Positions 1-8,344 of a DNA stretch of 64,000 nt are shown piece after piece. The position numbers and the translations under genes are program-made. Below the pieces are notes generated by a model. That model was given only the letters and a program-made list of their open reading frames with translations, did no database searches and was not told the origin of the DNA. Positions within the stretch are counted from its first letter, which is position 1, and every line of letters begins with the position of its first letter. The stretch lies in NCBI RefSeq assembly GCF_001969445.1, contig NZ_CP017297.1:3596001-3660000 (forward strand). The letters run 5' to 3'. The DNA comes from Brachybacterium sp. P6-10-X1 (GTDB taxonomy: Bacteria > Actinomycetota > Actinomycetes > Actinomycetales > Dermabacteraceae).

Positions 1-836
1 ATGCGGATCCCGGGGTACTTCTCCAGGGCGACGTCCTTGTAGCCCTCGAGCTGGAGGGCGGCCTCGGGGTCGAGGGCGGAGACCATGTCCACGGCATCGC
101 TCTGGATGCCGGCGAGCGCCGAGGCGGGATTGGGCATGGCGGTGAAGTGGAGCTCGTCGAAGGCGGGACGGCCGTTCCAGTGCTCGGCGTTCGCCTCCAG
201 GCGCAGCAGCTGGGCCTTGCGCCAGGAGACGAAGCGGAACGGGCCCGTGCCCACGGGCTGGGCGGCGAATTGCTCGGCCCCCACGTCCTCGAGGTAGCCG
301 GGCGGGAGCATGACCCCGCCGAACAGGGAGACCTTCTCGGGGATCACGGGGTCCGGAACGGCCATGACGATGTCCACGGTGTGCTCATCGACGATCTCGG
401 CGTGGTCGACGGCGCGCAGCTCGATGATGGTCGACTCGGTCGCGGGGTCGATGAGCCGCTCGATCGAGAACTTCACGCTCGCGGCGTCGAAGGGCTCCCC
501 GTTGTGGAAGGTGACGCCTTCACGGAGGTGGAACCGCCAGCGGTGCTCGTCGACGGCTTCCCACGACGTCGCCAGGCGCGGGACGAGCTCGTTGTCCGTA
601 TCGCGCATCGTGAGGGTGTCGAAGATGTTGATGAGCACGTTCATGCCGTCCAATCCGCTCTCGAGATGCGGATCGAGACCGGTGGGTTCGCTCTTCTGGG
701 CGATCCGCAGGGCGCGGGCATCCCCGGCCGCGGGCTCGCTCCCACAGCCGGTGGTGAGGGCGACAGCGCCGAGCGCGGAACCGCAGGCTCCCAGACGCAG
801 CGCGTCACGGCGGGTGGGACGGGGCAGAGATGTCAT
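1..836 (-). CDS. ABC transporter substrate-binding lipoprotein, family 5 (peptide/opine type), C-terminus cut by window edge
   Basis: Extracytoplasmic solute-binding protein of the SBP_bac_5 (DppA/OppA-like) family, which delivers peptides, opines or similar solutes to an ABC importer. The first 278 codons are visible and the gene leaves the window at base 1. The start is the ATG at 834-836. It opens with a twin-arginine-like TRRDAL stretch, a hydrophobic segment and a lipobox ending in TTGC, so it should be lipid-anchored outside the membrane. Family features seen include NVLINIFDTL, a VTFHNGEPFDA block and VGTGPFRFV. It is divergent from the IclR gene at 929, whose product is the likely regulator. 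Permeases and ATPases must lie beyond the window. Family assignment is firm; the substrate is unknown. Confidence 0.9.
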   Translation of the reverse strand, partial: MTSLPRPTRRDALRLGACGSALGAVALTTGCGSEPAAGDARALRIAQKSEPTGLDPHLESGLDGMNVLINIFDTLTMRDTDNELVPRLATSWEAVDEHRWRFHLREGVTFHNGEPFDAASVKFSIERLIDPATESTIIELRAVDHAEIVDEHTVDIVMAVPDPVIPEKVSLFGGVMLPPGYLEDVGAEQFAAQPVGTGPFRFVSWRKAQLLRLEANAEHWNGRPAFDELHFTAMPNPASALAGIQSDAVDMVSALDPEAALQLEGYKDVALEKYPGIR

Positions 837-875
837 GCGGGGTGCTCGCTCTCATCGTCGATGATGAATGCTGCT

Positions 876-892
876 GAACGGAATGTACGTTC
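876..892. promoter_or_regulatory. candidate operator between the SBP and IclR genes
   Basis: Inverted repeat GAACG-N7-CGTTC (arms 876-880 and 888-892) in the 92-bp divergent spacer. It lies upstream of the likely -10 box of the IclR gene (TACGCT, 916-921), which sits 7 nt before the ATG and suggests a leaderless transcript. Assignment to the IclR protein is by position only. Confidence 0.4.
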
Positions 893-928
893 TGGTCAAT
901 GGAACGATGGTGGCTTACGCTAGTGGGC

Positions 929-1645
929 ATGGGAGACGACGTCAACACCTCCGCACGCAGCGTCGCGGACAAGGTCATGGCCCTGGTGCACGCTCTCGGC
1001 ACCGCCGAGGAACCTCTGCGCCTGGGGGCGTTGGCCGAGGTCAGCGGCACGAGCAAGGCCACCGCGCGGCGGCTGCTGCTGGACCTGTGCACGCAGGGCT
1101 ATGCGCACTCGCCCGGGCGCGGCCTGTACCTGCCCGGCCCACGCCTGCAGGGCCTGGCCGCCGCGGTGGTGCGCCACGACCCGCTCGGCGGAGTGATCTC
1201 GGAGTCCCTCGGCGCTCTCGCCCGGGCGACCGGCCACGTGGCGGCGCGCATCGGGGCCATGGACGGCCGGGCCGTGGTGCTCGGTCTCGAGAACCCGCAG
1301 CGCCTGCCGATCGCGCTGCGGGTGGGGGACGAGCTGCCGGAGCATCCGCTGTGGGCCGATCCGCTGCCGGCCGACGACGCCGGCCCCGACCGGGTCGGCG
1401 CCCGCCCGGTCGACACCGGGGCCGGGCCCAGCGCCGGGGTCGGCTCGGCGACGGAGCCCCTCACGGAGTATCCGACGGCGTCGACCTGGATGCTCGCCGC
1501 CCCCGCGAGCGCCGACCGCACCACCTTCCTGGTGCTGGTGGGGCTCGCCTTCATGCGCCCGCAGGACGACACCGCCGCGCAGCTGCTCGCCGGGCACGCC
1601 CGCGCCCTCGGAGGATCCACGGAGGGTCTGCGCGATGTCGGCTGA
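929..1645 (+). CDS. IclR-family transcriptional regulator
   Basis: 238-aa IclR-type regulator. An N-terminal winged helix-turn-helix (about residues 12-65, RLGALAEVSGTSKATARRLL) is followed by the ligand-binding domain (GHVAARIGAMDGRAVVLGLE). The C-terminal domain is somewhat shorter than the usual 250-270 aa total and has a Pro/Ala/Gly-rich stretch in the middle, so ligand contacts may be unusual. The ATG at 929 is chosen over the GTG at 899 because a TACGCT -10-like box ends 7 nt before it, a leaderless arrangement. It overlaps the downstream hydrolase by 11 nt, indicating co-transcription, and diverges from the solute-binding protein gene. It probably controls both. The effector is unknown; a muropeptide or peptide is possible given the neighbours. 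Confidence 0.85.
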   Translation: MGDDVNTSARSVADKVMALVHALGTAEEPLRLGALAEVSGTSKATARRLLLDLCTQGYAHSPGRGLYLPGPRLQGLAAAVVRHDPLGGVISESLGALARATGHVAARIGAMDGRAVVLGLENPQRLPIALRVGDELPEHPLWADPLPADDAGPDRVGARPVDTGAGPSAGVGSATEPLTEYPTASTWMLAAPASADRTTFLVLVGLAFMRPQDDTAAQLLAGHARALGGSTEGLRDVG

Positions 1646-2666
1646 CGCGATGCCGGCCGAGGTGATCGAGCGCGAGGTGCAGGATCTGCTGGATCGGGCG
1701 CGGGGCGACGGCCAGTTCAGCGCCGCCGCCTGGGCCATGGGCTCGAGCGCCGGCATGCATCGCCGCGGCGAGGTGGGCACCTTCGCCCGTGACGACCAGC
1801 GGCCGATCGGTCCCGATGCCCAGTTCGACCTGGCCTCGGTCACCAAACCGATCGTGGGCCTCGCCCTGCTGCGGCTGGTCGATCGCGGCGCGCTGGACCT
1901 CGGTGCGACGGTGGGGGAGGTGCTCGAGGACTGGCCCCAGGGTCCGATGGCGCGTGCCGATCTGCGCTCCCTGCTCACCCACACCTCGGGTGCCCCGGGG
2001 CCCACCCCGCTGTGGCGGGCGCACGAGGGCCGCGCCGAGCTGCTGCAGGCGCTCGCTGAGCTGGAGTTCACCGCTCCCGGCAGCTGGCGCTACTCCTCGA
2101 TGGGATTCATCGTTCTCGGACTCGTCGCGGAGCGCGTCGCCGGGATGTCCTTGGATCAGCTCGTGGCCCGGGAGATCACGGAGCCGCTCGGTATGGCGAG
2201 CACTGGCTACGGCCCGGTGCCCGCGGACCGCGCCGTCGCGACCGAGGACTGCCCCTGGCGCGGACATGTGGTGCGTGGCGAGGTGCACGACGAGAACGCC
2301 GTGGTGCTCGGCGGCATCGCCGGGCACGCCGGCCTGTTCGGCACGGCCGACGATCTGGGCCTCCTCGGCACGGCGCTGCTGCGCGGCGAGCTGTTCGGCC
2401 CGGGCACGGATCGTGCGATGCAGGGCGCCGACGACGGCCGTCCGCTCGGCTGGTGGCCGCGAGAGCAGTGCAGCTACCTCGGGGACGATTTCGGCCCGCA
2501 GGCGTTCGGGCACACCGGGTTCACCGGCACCAGCCTGGTGATCGATCCCGCCGCGGATCGCTGGTTCGTGCTGCTGGCCAACCGCGTGCACCCCTCCCGG
2601 GAGCTGCGCGGCTTCGACCTCGTGCGCACGGCGTTCCACGAGACAGTCGGCGGCACCTCGCCCTGA
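1635..2666 (+). CDS. beta-lactamase-fold serine hydrolase, AmiE/YbbE-like
   Basis: 343-aa serine hydrolase of the class C beta-lactamase/DD-peptidase fold. S68-V-T-K71 is the SxxK nucleophile motif. Y153-S-S stands where YxN is usual, so the Asn is replaced by Ser. H293-T-G fills the KTG position. The VHDEN block (217-221) followed by GGIAGHAGLF is typical of the YbbE/AmiE group, which in Bacillus includes the N-acetylmuramyl-L-alanine amidase of cell-wall recycling; that link is from family knowledge. No signal peptide is seen, so the enzyme should be cytosolic. It overlaps the IclR gene and lies beside a peptide-type solute-binding protein, consistent with muropeptide or peptide uptake and cleavage. 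The exact substrate is not shown by the sequence. Confidence 0.82.
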   Translation: MSADAMPAEVIEREVQDLLDRARGDGQFSAAAWAMGSSAGMHRRGEVGTFARDDQRPIGPDAQFDLASVTKPIVGLALLRLVDRGALDLGATVGEVLEDWPQGPMARADLRSLLTHTSGAPGPTPLWRAHEGRAELLQALAELEFTAPGSWRYSSMGFIVLGLVAERVAGMSLDQLVAREITEPLGMASTGYGPVPADRAVATEDCPWRGHVVRGEVHDENAVVLGGIAGHAGLFGTADDLGLLGTALLRGELFGPGTDRAMQGADDGRPLGWWPREQCSYLGDDFGPQAFGHTGFTGTSLVIDPAADRWFVLLANRVHPSRELRGFDLVRTAFHETVGGTSP

Positions 2667-2789
2667 TCCGGGCCGTCGCGCTCGGCGCGGGCACCGGTTC
2701 AGCGGGAGCAGAGATCCCGGTACTGTGCTGAGGAGCCGGTCGCAGCAGCCCGGCCTCCGCGCCGACCTCTCCGCGCGGGGATCTTCGAC

Positions 2790-3122
2790 ATGTTGGGACG
2801 TCCCGTGGAACAGATCACCGTCGCCGGCCACTCCGGGCCCATCCCCACCTCGCCCGTTGCGGTGCGTTTGCTGAACGAGCGGCTCGGGACGGCTCGCGAG
2901 AAGCGCGGCGACGAGGCGGCCGAGAATCTCGAGCAGCTGGTCGGCGAGCGGATCGGCACGCTTCTCGAGGGCGGCATGCCCAGCATCGACTTCGCGACCA
3001 TGCGCTCCATCGTCGACTTCGTGGAGACCCCCGAGGAGGAGGACACAGCCTCCGGCCTCGGGCGCACGGTGCGGGGGATCCGGGAGAAGCTCGCGCAGCG
3101 GGGCGGGCCCGTCGGGGGCTGA
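2790..3122 (+). CDS. small hypothetical protein (110 aa)
   Basis: Unrecognised 110-aa soluble protein. Third codon positions are almost all G or C, as in the flanking genes, which supports real coding. The middle is predicted helical and rich in Glu/Arg (about residues 30-65), and an acidic ETPEEED stretch follows near residue 80. No signal peptide, membrane segment or metal motif is seen. It lies 123 bp after the serine hydrolase on the same strand without a strong ribosome-binding site. It could be the surviving part of a longer gene, because the reading frame lacks an obvious promoter. No function is proposed. Confidence 0.45.
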   Translation: MLGRPVEQITVAGHSGPIPTSPVAVRLLNERLGTAREKRGDEAAENLEQLVGERIGTLLEGGMPSIDFATMRSIVDFVETPEEEDTASGLGRTVRGIREKLAQRGGPVGG

Positions 3123-3376
3123 ACGCTCGCGCCGAGAAGGTCCTGCGTGGGCCCGTCTCCGTGCAGCCACAACGGGGCTCCGTCCACGCACCCGAACCAG
3201 CACGCACCCGACCCAGAAGGCTGCGTCCGCGCACGCATCCGCCCATGGCTCCGTGCTGCGCCGGCACCGCTCAGCTGCGCTGCACGATCTCGGCGGGACG
3301 GCCCTCATCCTGGTACTGGCTCTCCGGGTCTCGGCTCGGCCTGGCTCCGCGCTCGGTCGAGGAGCAGGATTGCCGC

Positions 3377-4135
3377 ATGAGCAATTCCACGAGCACCCTC
3401 GACCACCCGACCACAGTTCTGATCACCGGCGCCAACAAGGGCCTGGGCTACGAGACGGCTCGACGCCTCGGAGCGCTGGGCTGGCGCGTCTTCCTCGGCG
3501 CCCGGGACGAGACCCGCGGGCAGACCGCCGCCGATGCCCTCTCCGCCGACGGCGCGGACGTGATCTTCGTGCCCCTGGACGTCGTCTCCGACGAGTCGGT
3601 CACCGCCGCCCTGGAGACCGTCGCCGAGCGCACCGACCGGCTCGACGTCCTCATCAACAACGCCGGGATCACGGGGGAGCAGGTCGGTCCGATGGACGAG
3701 CTGATCACCCCGGAGCAGACCCTGCCGAAGCATCTCCTCCCCGTCCTCGACGTCAACGTGCTGGGACCACTCCGCGTCACCCGTGCGAGCCTGCCGCTGC
3801 TGCGTGCGGCGGATGACCCGCGCGTGGTCATGGTCTCCAGCGGCGCCGGGTCCCTGACGCATATGACGGACTCGTCGCGCCCCGAGGCGCAGCGGGCCCA
3901 CCTTATGTATCCCACGTCCAAGACGGCGCTGAACATGCTGACCGTGCAGTACGCGAACGGGATCCCGGACGTCCGGTTCAACCTGGCCGACCCCGGCTTC
4001 ACCGAGACGGACCTGAACCACCAGCAGGGCACCCAGACGGTCACCGAAGGCACCGACGCCATTGTCGAGCTGGCCACCACCTCGCCCGGACCGACCCGGC
4101 AGTTCCGCGACCGTCACGGCGTGGTCCCGTGGTGA
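3377..4135 (+). CDS. short-chain dehydrogenase/reductase (SDR)
   Basis: 252-aa classical SDR, an NAD(P)-dependent oxidoreductase with a Rossmann fold. The cofactor motif TGANKGLG is at residues 17-24, NNAG at 94-97, and the active-site Tyr and Lys at Y178/K182 (YPTSK), with VSS before them supplying the Ser. The start at 3377 is chosen because homology to SDRs begins about 12 residues later; the longer open frame upstream (from 3161) has no SDR-like sequence. The stop is 35 nt before the M24 gene, so the two may be co-transcribed. SDR substrates cannot be predicted from these motifs; close relatives are usually labelled SDR oxidoreductase or carbonyl-reductase-like. Confidence 0.9.
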   Translation: MSNSTSTLDHPTTVLITGANKGLGYETARRLGALGWRVFLGARDETRGQTAADALSADGADVIFVPLDVVSDESVTAALETVAERTDRLDVLINNAGITGEQVGPMDELITPEQTLPKHLLPVLDVNVLGPLRVTRASLPLLRAADDPRVVMVSSGAGSLTHMTDSSRPEAQRAHLMYPTSKTALNMLTVQYANGIPDVRFNLADPGFTETDLNHQQGTQTVTEGTDAIVELATTSPGPTRQFRDRHGVVPW

Positions 4136-4170
4136 GGGCGGCCAGGACGAGCGATCCGGAGGAGCACGAC

Positions 4171-5451
4171 ATGTTCGCAGTGCATGACAGCAGCGATTCC
4201 GTCGTGCCGACCTACTCGCGCGCCGAACGCGATCGACGCTGGGACCTGCTGCGCTCCTTCATGCACCGCGCGGGGCTCGACGCGATTCTCGTGTTCGGCG
4301 AGCACGAGGACGCCGGGCCGGCCCCCTTCGCCTACGACGCATGGATCACCAACGACAGGCCGGGGACGACCGTGATCGTTCCCCGCGACGGCGACCCGAT
4401 CTCGCTGCTGCCCATGGAGATGTTCTCCAAGGACCACCTCGAATCCTCCCGCCGGGGCGAGAGCCTCTGGATCGCGCCGGAGAACCTGCGGACGCCCCGC
4501 GACTCCCGCGTCGTCATCGCCACGCTCCGCGAGCTGGGGCTGGCGCGGGCCGCGATCGGCGTCATCGGCCTGGAGCCCTATCCGCCCTGGCATCCCGAGG
4601 GGATCATGCCCTTCGGGCTGTGGAGCGCCGTGCTGGCCGAGCTGCCGGATGCGGAGTTCACGCCGGTCGGGATGGCGATCTCGCGGCTGATCATGCCGCT
4701 GGGGGCTGAGGAGATCGCCGTCGTGCGCCGCTCGGCAGCAGTCGGCGATGCGATGGCGCGAGCCATGGTCGAGACGGCCGCTCCCGGGGTCTCGGAGGCC
4801 GAGGTGTACGCGGCCGGGATGGCTGCGGGCCATGCCCGCGGCACCACGCCCGCGGCGATGCACTTCTGGAGCGGGCCCGCCCCGCTCGCCTCCGGCCTGC
4901 CGCCGTGGAGCTATCGTCCGCAGGCTCCCCGGGCGCTGGCCGGCGGCGACGTCATCTCCGCGGAGGTGTTCGCCGACGTCGCCGGCCGGCACACCCAGCA
5001 CCAGGTCACGATCACGATCGGCGCCCCGCACGAGGATCTCCGTCGCGCCGAGGACGTAGCCCGTGCGGCGTACGACGCCGGCCTGGCCGCGCTGCGGCCG
5101 GGCCGCACCTTCGGCGACGTCGTCGACGATCTCCGGGCCCCGTACCGCAGTGCCGACGGCTGGGAGTTCGGGCCCGCCCTCCACACGCTGAACCCGATGA
5201 TCGCCGCCAGCGGCTTCCCGGTCGAGGCCAGTCGGCGCAGGGCCGGGGCCGGGGCCTATCCGCCGGAGACCGACCGACCGACGATGGCCGCCGACATGGT
5301 GCTCGAGCCCGGGATGACCTTCGCCCTGGAACCGAACTACGCCTACGGCCGGCACTTGGCTTATATCGGTGGCACCGTGGTCATCACGGACGACGAGCCG
5401 CTCGCGCTGAATCCGTACACCGCCCGGATCCTCCGTGCCGCGGGCGGGTGA
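4171..5451 (+). CDS. M24-family (pita-bread) protein, creatinase-like, metal site lost
   Basis: 426-aa member of the M24 superfamily (Xaa-Pro aminopeptidase, creatinase, prolidase fold), with an N-terminal creatinase-type domain and a C-terminal pita-bread domain. The start at 4171 is preferred because GGAGGA lies 8 nt upstream. Most metal ligands of aminopeptidase P are not conserved. The usual Asp pair corresponds to Glu (in ISAEVF) and Gln (in HTQHQV), and the last Glu of ED-xV is Gly in IGGTVVIT; only the Glu in FALEPN remains. A His in AAMHFWSG falls near the catalytic His of creatinase, which works without metal. The protein is therefore more likely a metal-independent hydrolase or binding protein than a peptidase. 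Substrate unknown. Confidence 0.85.
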   Translation: MFAVHDSSDSVVPTYSRAERDRRWDLLRSFMHRAGLDAILVFGEHEDAGPAPFAYDAWITNDRPGTTVIVPRDGDPISLLPMEMFSKDHLESSRRGESLWIAPENLRTPRDSRVVIATLRELGLARAAIGVIGLEPYPPWHPEGIMPFGLWSAVLAELPDAEFTPVGMAISRLIMPLGAEEIAVVRRSAAVGDAMARAMVETAAPGVSEAEVYAAGMAAGHARGTTPAAMHFWSGPAPLASGLPPWSYRPQAPRALAGGDVISAEVFADVAGRHTQHQVTITIGAPHEDLRRAEDVARAAYDAGLAALRPGRTFGDVVDDLRAPYRSADGWEFGPALHTLNPMIAASGFPVEASRRRAGAGAYPPETDRPTMAADMVLEPGMTFALEPNYAYGRHLAYIGGTVVITDDEPLALNPYTARILRAAGG

Positions 5452-5514
5452 CGAGCCGGCCCAGACGGCGTGGCGGAATAGGATCACGCGGGGCGGCGGC
5501 CGTCTGCTCCCGCC

Positions 5515-5700
5515 TCAGTCCTGCGGTCGGCGGATGATCTCCCCGTCGTCGGCGTCTGTGGCGTAGAAGAGGACGAAACCGCGGTGGGTCTCGGGGAGGT
5601 AGCGGGCTCGAAGATGTAGGCCCAGGTCGCGACGCCGCCTTGAAGAACCCGCCCGGCGCGTGCAGGGGCCCGGCCCTTCGCGATGAGTCCTGATGGACAC
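5515..5700 (-). other. possible gene remnant between the M24 and LacI genes
   Basis: The 271-bp spacer 5452-5722 holds one short open frame (61 aa). Its C-terminal half (RARYLPETHRGFVLFYATDA) reads like ordinary protein, while its N-terminal half is Arg-rich and looks out of frame. A neighbouring frame gives a plausible GGVATWAYIFEPA just upstream, so a frameshifted C-terminal fragment of an older gene is possible. No family is recognised and it may be non-coding. Confidence 0.2.
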
Positions 5701-5722
5701 CGCGGCCTCCGACCCATCCGTC

Positions 5723-6733
5723 TCAGTGCCCCGCGACCGCTCCGGTCGAACCGCGCCAGATGACCGTGTTCACCGGCTTCGGCGCCGGACGATCCGAACC
5801 GCTCTCGGCCAGCCGCTCGAGGAGTCGCTGCATGGCCCGCACCCCGACCCCTTCGTGATCGACCTCGACCGTGGTGAGGGTGGGGCTGAGCAGGCCCGAC
5901 AGCGGCAGGTTGTCCCACCCCGTGACGCTCAGGTCGTCGGGAACCGTCCATCCGCGCTCCCGGGCCGCCTGCACGACCCCGCCGGCCACCACATCGTTGG
6001 CCGCGATGACCGCGGTCGGGGCCCGGGAAGCGTCGATCCCGGCGATGGCCTCATACCCGGAGGCGGCGCTCCAGTCCCCGTCGATGACGCCGAGGTCCTC
6101 CAGGCCGAGCGACTCGATGCCGGAGAGGTAGGCGTCCCGGCGCGCCCGCGCGGAGGCGAAATCGAGGTCGCCCGTGATGTGCAGGAAGCGGCGGTGCCCG
6201 AGCGTCGAGAGCGCGCGGAGGAACTCGAGCACGGGGGAGGCGTCGCTGAGCTCGCCGATGCCGCGCATCGCATCATCCAGTTCCCCGACGACCACCAGAG
6301 GAACCGGCGCGCAGGCCTCCTGCGCATCAGCGGCCAGCGGGATCAGGGACAGGATCGCCTCCGGACGACCGGTGCGCGCGAGCTCTCCGAGGCGATCGGT
6401 CCGCTCCTCGGCATCCCCGGTGAGGCCGACGACGTCGATCGTGAAGCCGGCCCCTCGGGCGGCGTCGCTCGCGCCGGCGAGCACGCGGGCAGGACTGGAC
6501 GTGAGCTCCGGGACGACCACCATCAGGCGCTTCGACCTGCCGGTGCGCAGAGACCTGGCCAGCGGGTCCGGGCTGTATCCGAGCTCGGTGACGGCTGCGG
6601 AGACCCTCTCGCGGGTCGCGGGCTTGAGTCCTTCGGGGGCGCGGAAGTACCGCGAGACCGTCTGGTGGGAGAGCTGGGCGCGCTCGGCGACGTCGTAGAT
6701 CGTGACGCGACGCGGAGTGGTCGCACGCGGCAT
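5723..6733 (-). CDS. LacI-family transcriptional repressor
   Basis: 336-aa LacI/GalR regulator. The N-terminal helix-turn-helix (about residues 8-60, VTIYDVAERAQLSHQTVSRY, with the hinge region RSLRTGR) is followed by a periplasmic-binding-protein-like sensor domain containing AVIAANDVVAGGVVQA and DDLSVTGWDN. The start at 6733 is preceded by AGGAGGG at ideal distance; the 15 extra codons upstream would run into the operator region. It is divergent from the sugar-binding protein gene at 6997. Two identical 14-bp palindromes lie in the shared spacer, so it most likely represses that gene and itself. The inducer is presumably the sugar bound by the neighbour. Confidence 0.93.
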   Translation of the reverse strand: MPRATTPRRVTIYDVAERAQLSHQTVSRYFRAPEGLKPATRERVSAAVTELGYSPDPLARSLRTGRSKRLMVVVPELTSSPARVLAGASDAARGAGFTIDVVGLTGDAEERTDRLGELARTGRPEAILSLIPLAADAQEACAPVPLVVVGELDDAMRGIGELSDASPVLEFLRALSTLGHRRFLHITGDLDFASARARRDAYLSGIESLGLEDLGVIDGDWSAASGYEAIAGIDASRAPTAVIAANDVVAGGVVQAARERGWTVPDDLSVTGWDNLPLSGLLSPTLTTVEVDHEGVGVRAMQRLLERLAESGSDRPAPKPVNTVIWRGSTGAVAGH

Positions 6734-6755
6734 GGGCCCTCCTGTGACGTGACTC

Positions 6756-6784
6756 TTGACACGAAAGTGATCGATCACTAGATT
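6756..6784 (+). promoter_or_regulatory. sigma70-type promoter for the 6997 SBP operon
   Basis: TTGACA at 6756-6761, a 17-bp spacer and TAGATT at 6779-6784. One palindromic operator fills most of the spacer and the second lies just downstream of the expected transcription start, a classic repression layout. Confidence 0.75.
6766..6779. promoter_or_regulatory. LacI operator copy 1
   Basis: Perfect 14-bp palindrome AGTGATCGATCACT between the -35 and -10 boxes of the promoter at 6756-6784. An identical copy lies 31 bp away, about three helical turns, which places both on the same DNA face. Confidence 0.8.
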
Positions 6785-6796
6785 CTACTCCGCACG

Positions 6797-6810
6797 AGTG
6801 ATCGATCACT
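6797..6810. promoter_or_regulatory. LacI operator copy 2
   Basis: Second exact copy of AGTGATCGATCACT, about 12 bp downstream of the -10 box. The pair suggests cooperative binding by two dimers of the divergent LacI protein. Confidence 0.8.
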
Positions 6811-6996
6811 TCAGAGGTGGACGGCACGGTCGCCCCGTCGTCGGAGCGCCGATGCGGCTCCGGTCGCTGCGGCTCCGACGAGTGTGACCGAGTGGAAACT
6901 CGCGTCCTCGCCCATCGTCCACAGCCTGCTGGTGACGCCGACGTCCGCGGGGCCGGTCGACCACTCCCCTCACGACCCGCGATCCAAGGAGCACCC

Positions 6997-8298
6997 ATGG
7001 TCAGTCGACGTCGACTTCTCACCGCAGCAGGTGCGCTCGGGGCGTTCGGCACCCTGGCGGCATGCGGCCCCAATGCCGACAGCGGCGGGGACTCCGCGGC
7101 CGTGCGGATCTATTGGTGGGGCGGCGACCTCCGCAACACCATGACCCGCGAGGCGCTCGACCTGTTCTCCGAGTCCCACTCCGACATCGCGGTCTCGCCC
7201 GAGTACAGCGAGTGGACCGGCTACTGGGACAAACTCGCCACCCAGACCGCCGGGGGAGACTCCCCCGATGTGATCCAGATGGACGAGTCCTACATCGACT
7301 CCTACGGCAGCCGCAGCGCACTGCTGGACCTGGAGACCGTCTCGGACCTGCTGGACCTCGACGGCATGGACCAGGACATGCTCGAGACCGGACGCCTGGC
7401 CGACGGCACCCTGGTGGGCGCGCCGCTGGGGATCGGGATCTTCTCCGTCGGCGTGAACCCGGTGATCCTCGAACAGGCCGGGATCGAGATGCCCGATGAC
7501 ACCACCTGGACGTGGGACGAGTTCCGTGACGTGTGCGCACAGGTCAGCGAGTGGTCCGAGGCGGCCGGGGAGGACATCGTCGGCCTGGACTTCCTGGGCA
7601 CGGACGCGGCGCAGCTCGGGATGTGGGCCCGCCAGCATGGTCAGCAGGTCTTCCCGCGCGAGGACGAGACGCTGATCAGCACGGACACCATCGTCTCCTT
7701 CCTCGAATACGCTCGGGAGCTGTCCGAGACCGGTGCGACCCCGAAGCCGGCGGTGCAGATCGAGGACGCCGCCGTCGGTGTCGAACAGGGTCGGTTCGCC
7801 ACCAACCGCGCTGCCTTCCACTTCCAGTTCCATACCCAGATCCAGACCTTCCAGGCCTCCTCGGGCTCCCCGCTGAAGCTGCTGCGGGTCCCGGCCCACA
7901 CCAGCGGTGATCATCAGATGGTCAACAAGGCCTCGATGTACTGGTCGATAGCCGCCGCCACCGCGAACCCGGACGACTCCGCGACCCTCGTCGACTTCCT
8001 GCTGCGCGACCCGGAGGCCGCGAAGATCCTCAAGATCGAACGCGGGGTCACCGCGTTCCCCGAGCTGCAGACGGAGATCGAGTCCGTGCTCGACGAGAAC
8101 GAGATGGTCTCCCTCGACTTCGCCCGGGACATGCAGGCCGAGGTCGTGAAGCCCCCGCTCGTCACCCCCGCCTCCGGCGTCGGCTTCGGGGACGAGTTCA
8201 GCAGGCTCGCCGAGGAGTCCCTCTTCGGCAACCGTGCCCCGACGGACGTCGCCGACGAGATCCTCAGCCAGCTCGAGGGCATGCAGCCCGAGACATGA
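6997..8298 (+). CDS. ABC sugar transporter substrate-binding lipoprotein, family 1
   Basis: 433-aa SBP_bac_1 protein. It opens with SRRRLL, a hydrophobic core and a lipobox ending at Cys23 (TLAAC), so it is exported and lipid-anchored. The mature part starts with VRIYWWGGDLRNTM, typical of carbohydrate-binding SBPs, and shows DVIQMDESYIDSY and the usual C-terminal domain. The start at 6997 has AAGGAG 7 nt upstream; the longer frame from 6817 lies over the operator region. It is followed after 46 bp by a Gfo/Idh/MocA dehydrogenase. No permease genes accompany it, so it must borrow membrane subunits and an ATPase from elsewhere. LacI-controlled through the paired operators. The sugar is not known. 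Confidence 0.92.
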   Translation: MVSRRRLLTAAGALGAFGTLAACGPNADSGGDSAAVRIYWWGGDLRNTMTREALDLFSESHSDIAVSPEYSEWTGYWDKLATQTAGGDSPDVIQMDESYIDSYGSRSALLDLETVSDLLDLDGMDQDMLETGRLADGTLVGAPLGIGIFSVGVNPVILEQAGIEMPDDTTWTWDEFRDVCAQVSEWSEAAGEDIVGLDFLGTDAAQLGMWARQHGQQVFPREDETLISTDTIVSFLEYARELSETGATPKPAVQIEDAAVGVEQGRFATNRAAFHFQFHTQIQTFQASSGSPLKLLRVPAHTSGDHQMVNKASMYWSIAAATANPDDSATLVDFLLRDPEAAKILKIERGVTAFPELQTEIESVLDENEMVSLDFARDMQAEVVKPPLVTPASGVGFGDEFSRLAEESLFGNRAPTDVADEILSQLEGMQPET

Positions 8299-8344
8299 CG
8301 CTCCCGCACTTCCGGACGCACACCTCGAACGAAAGGTTCCTCCC

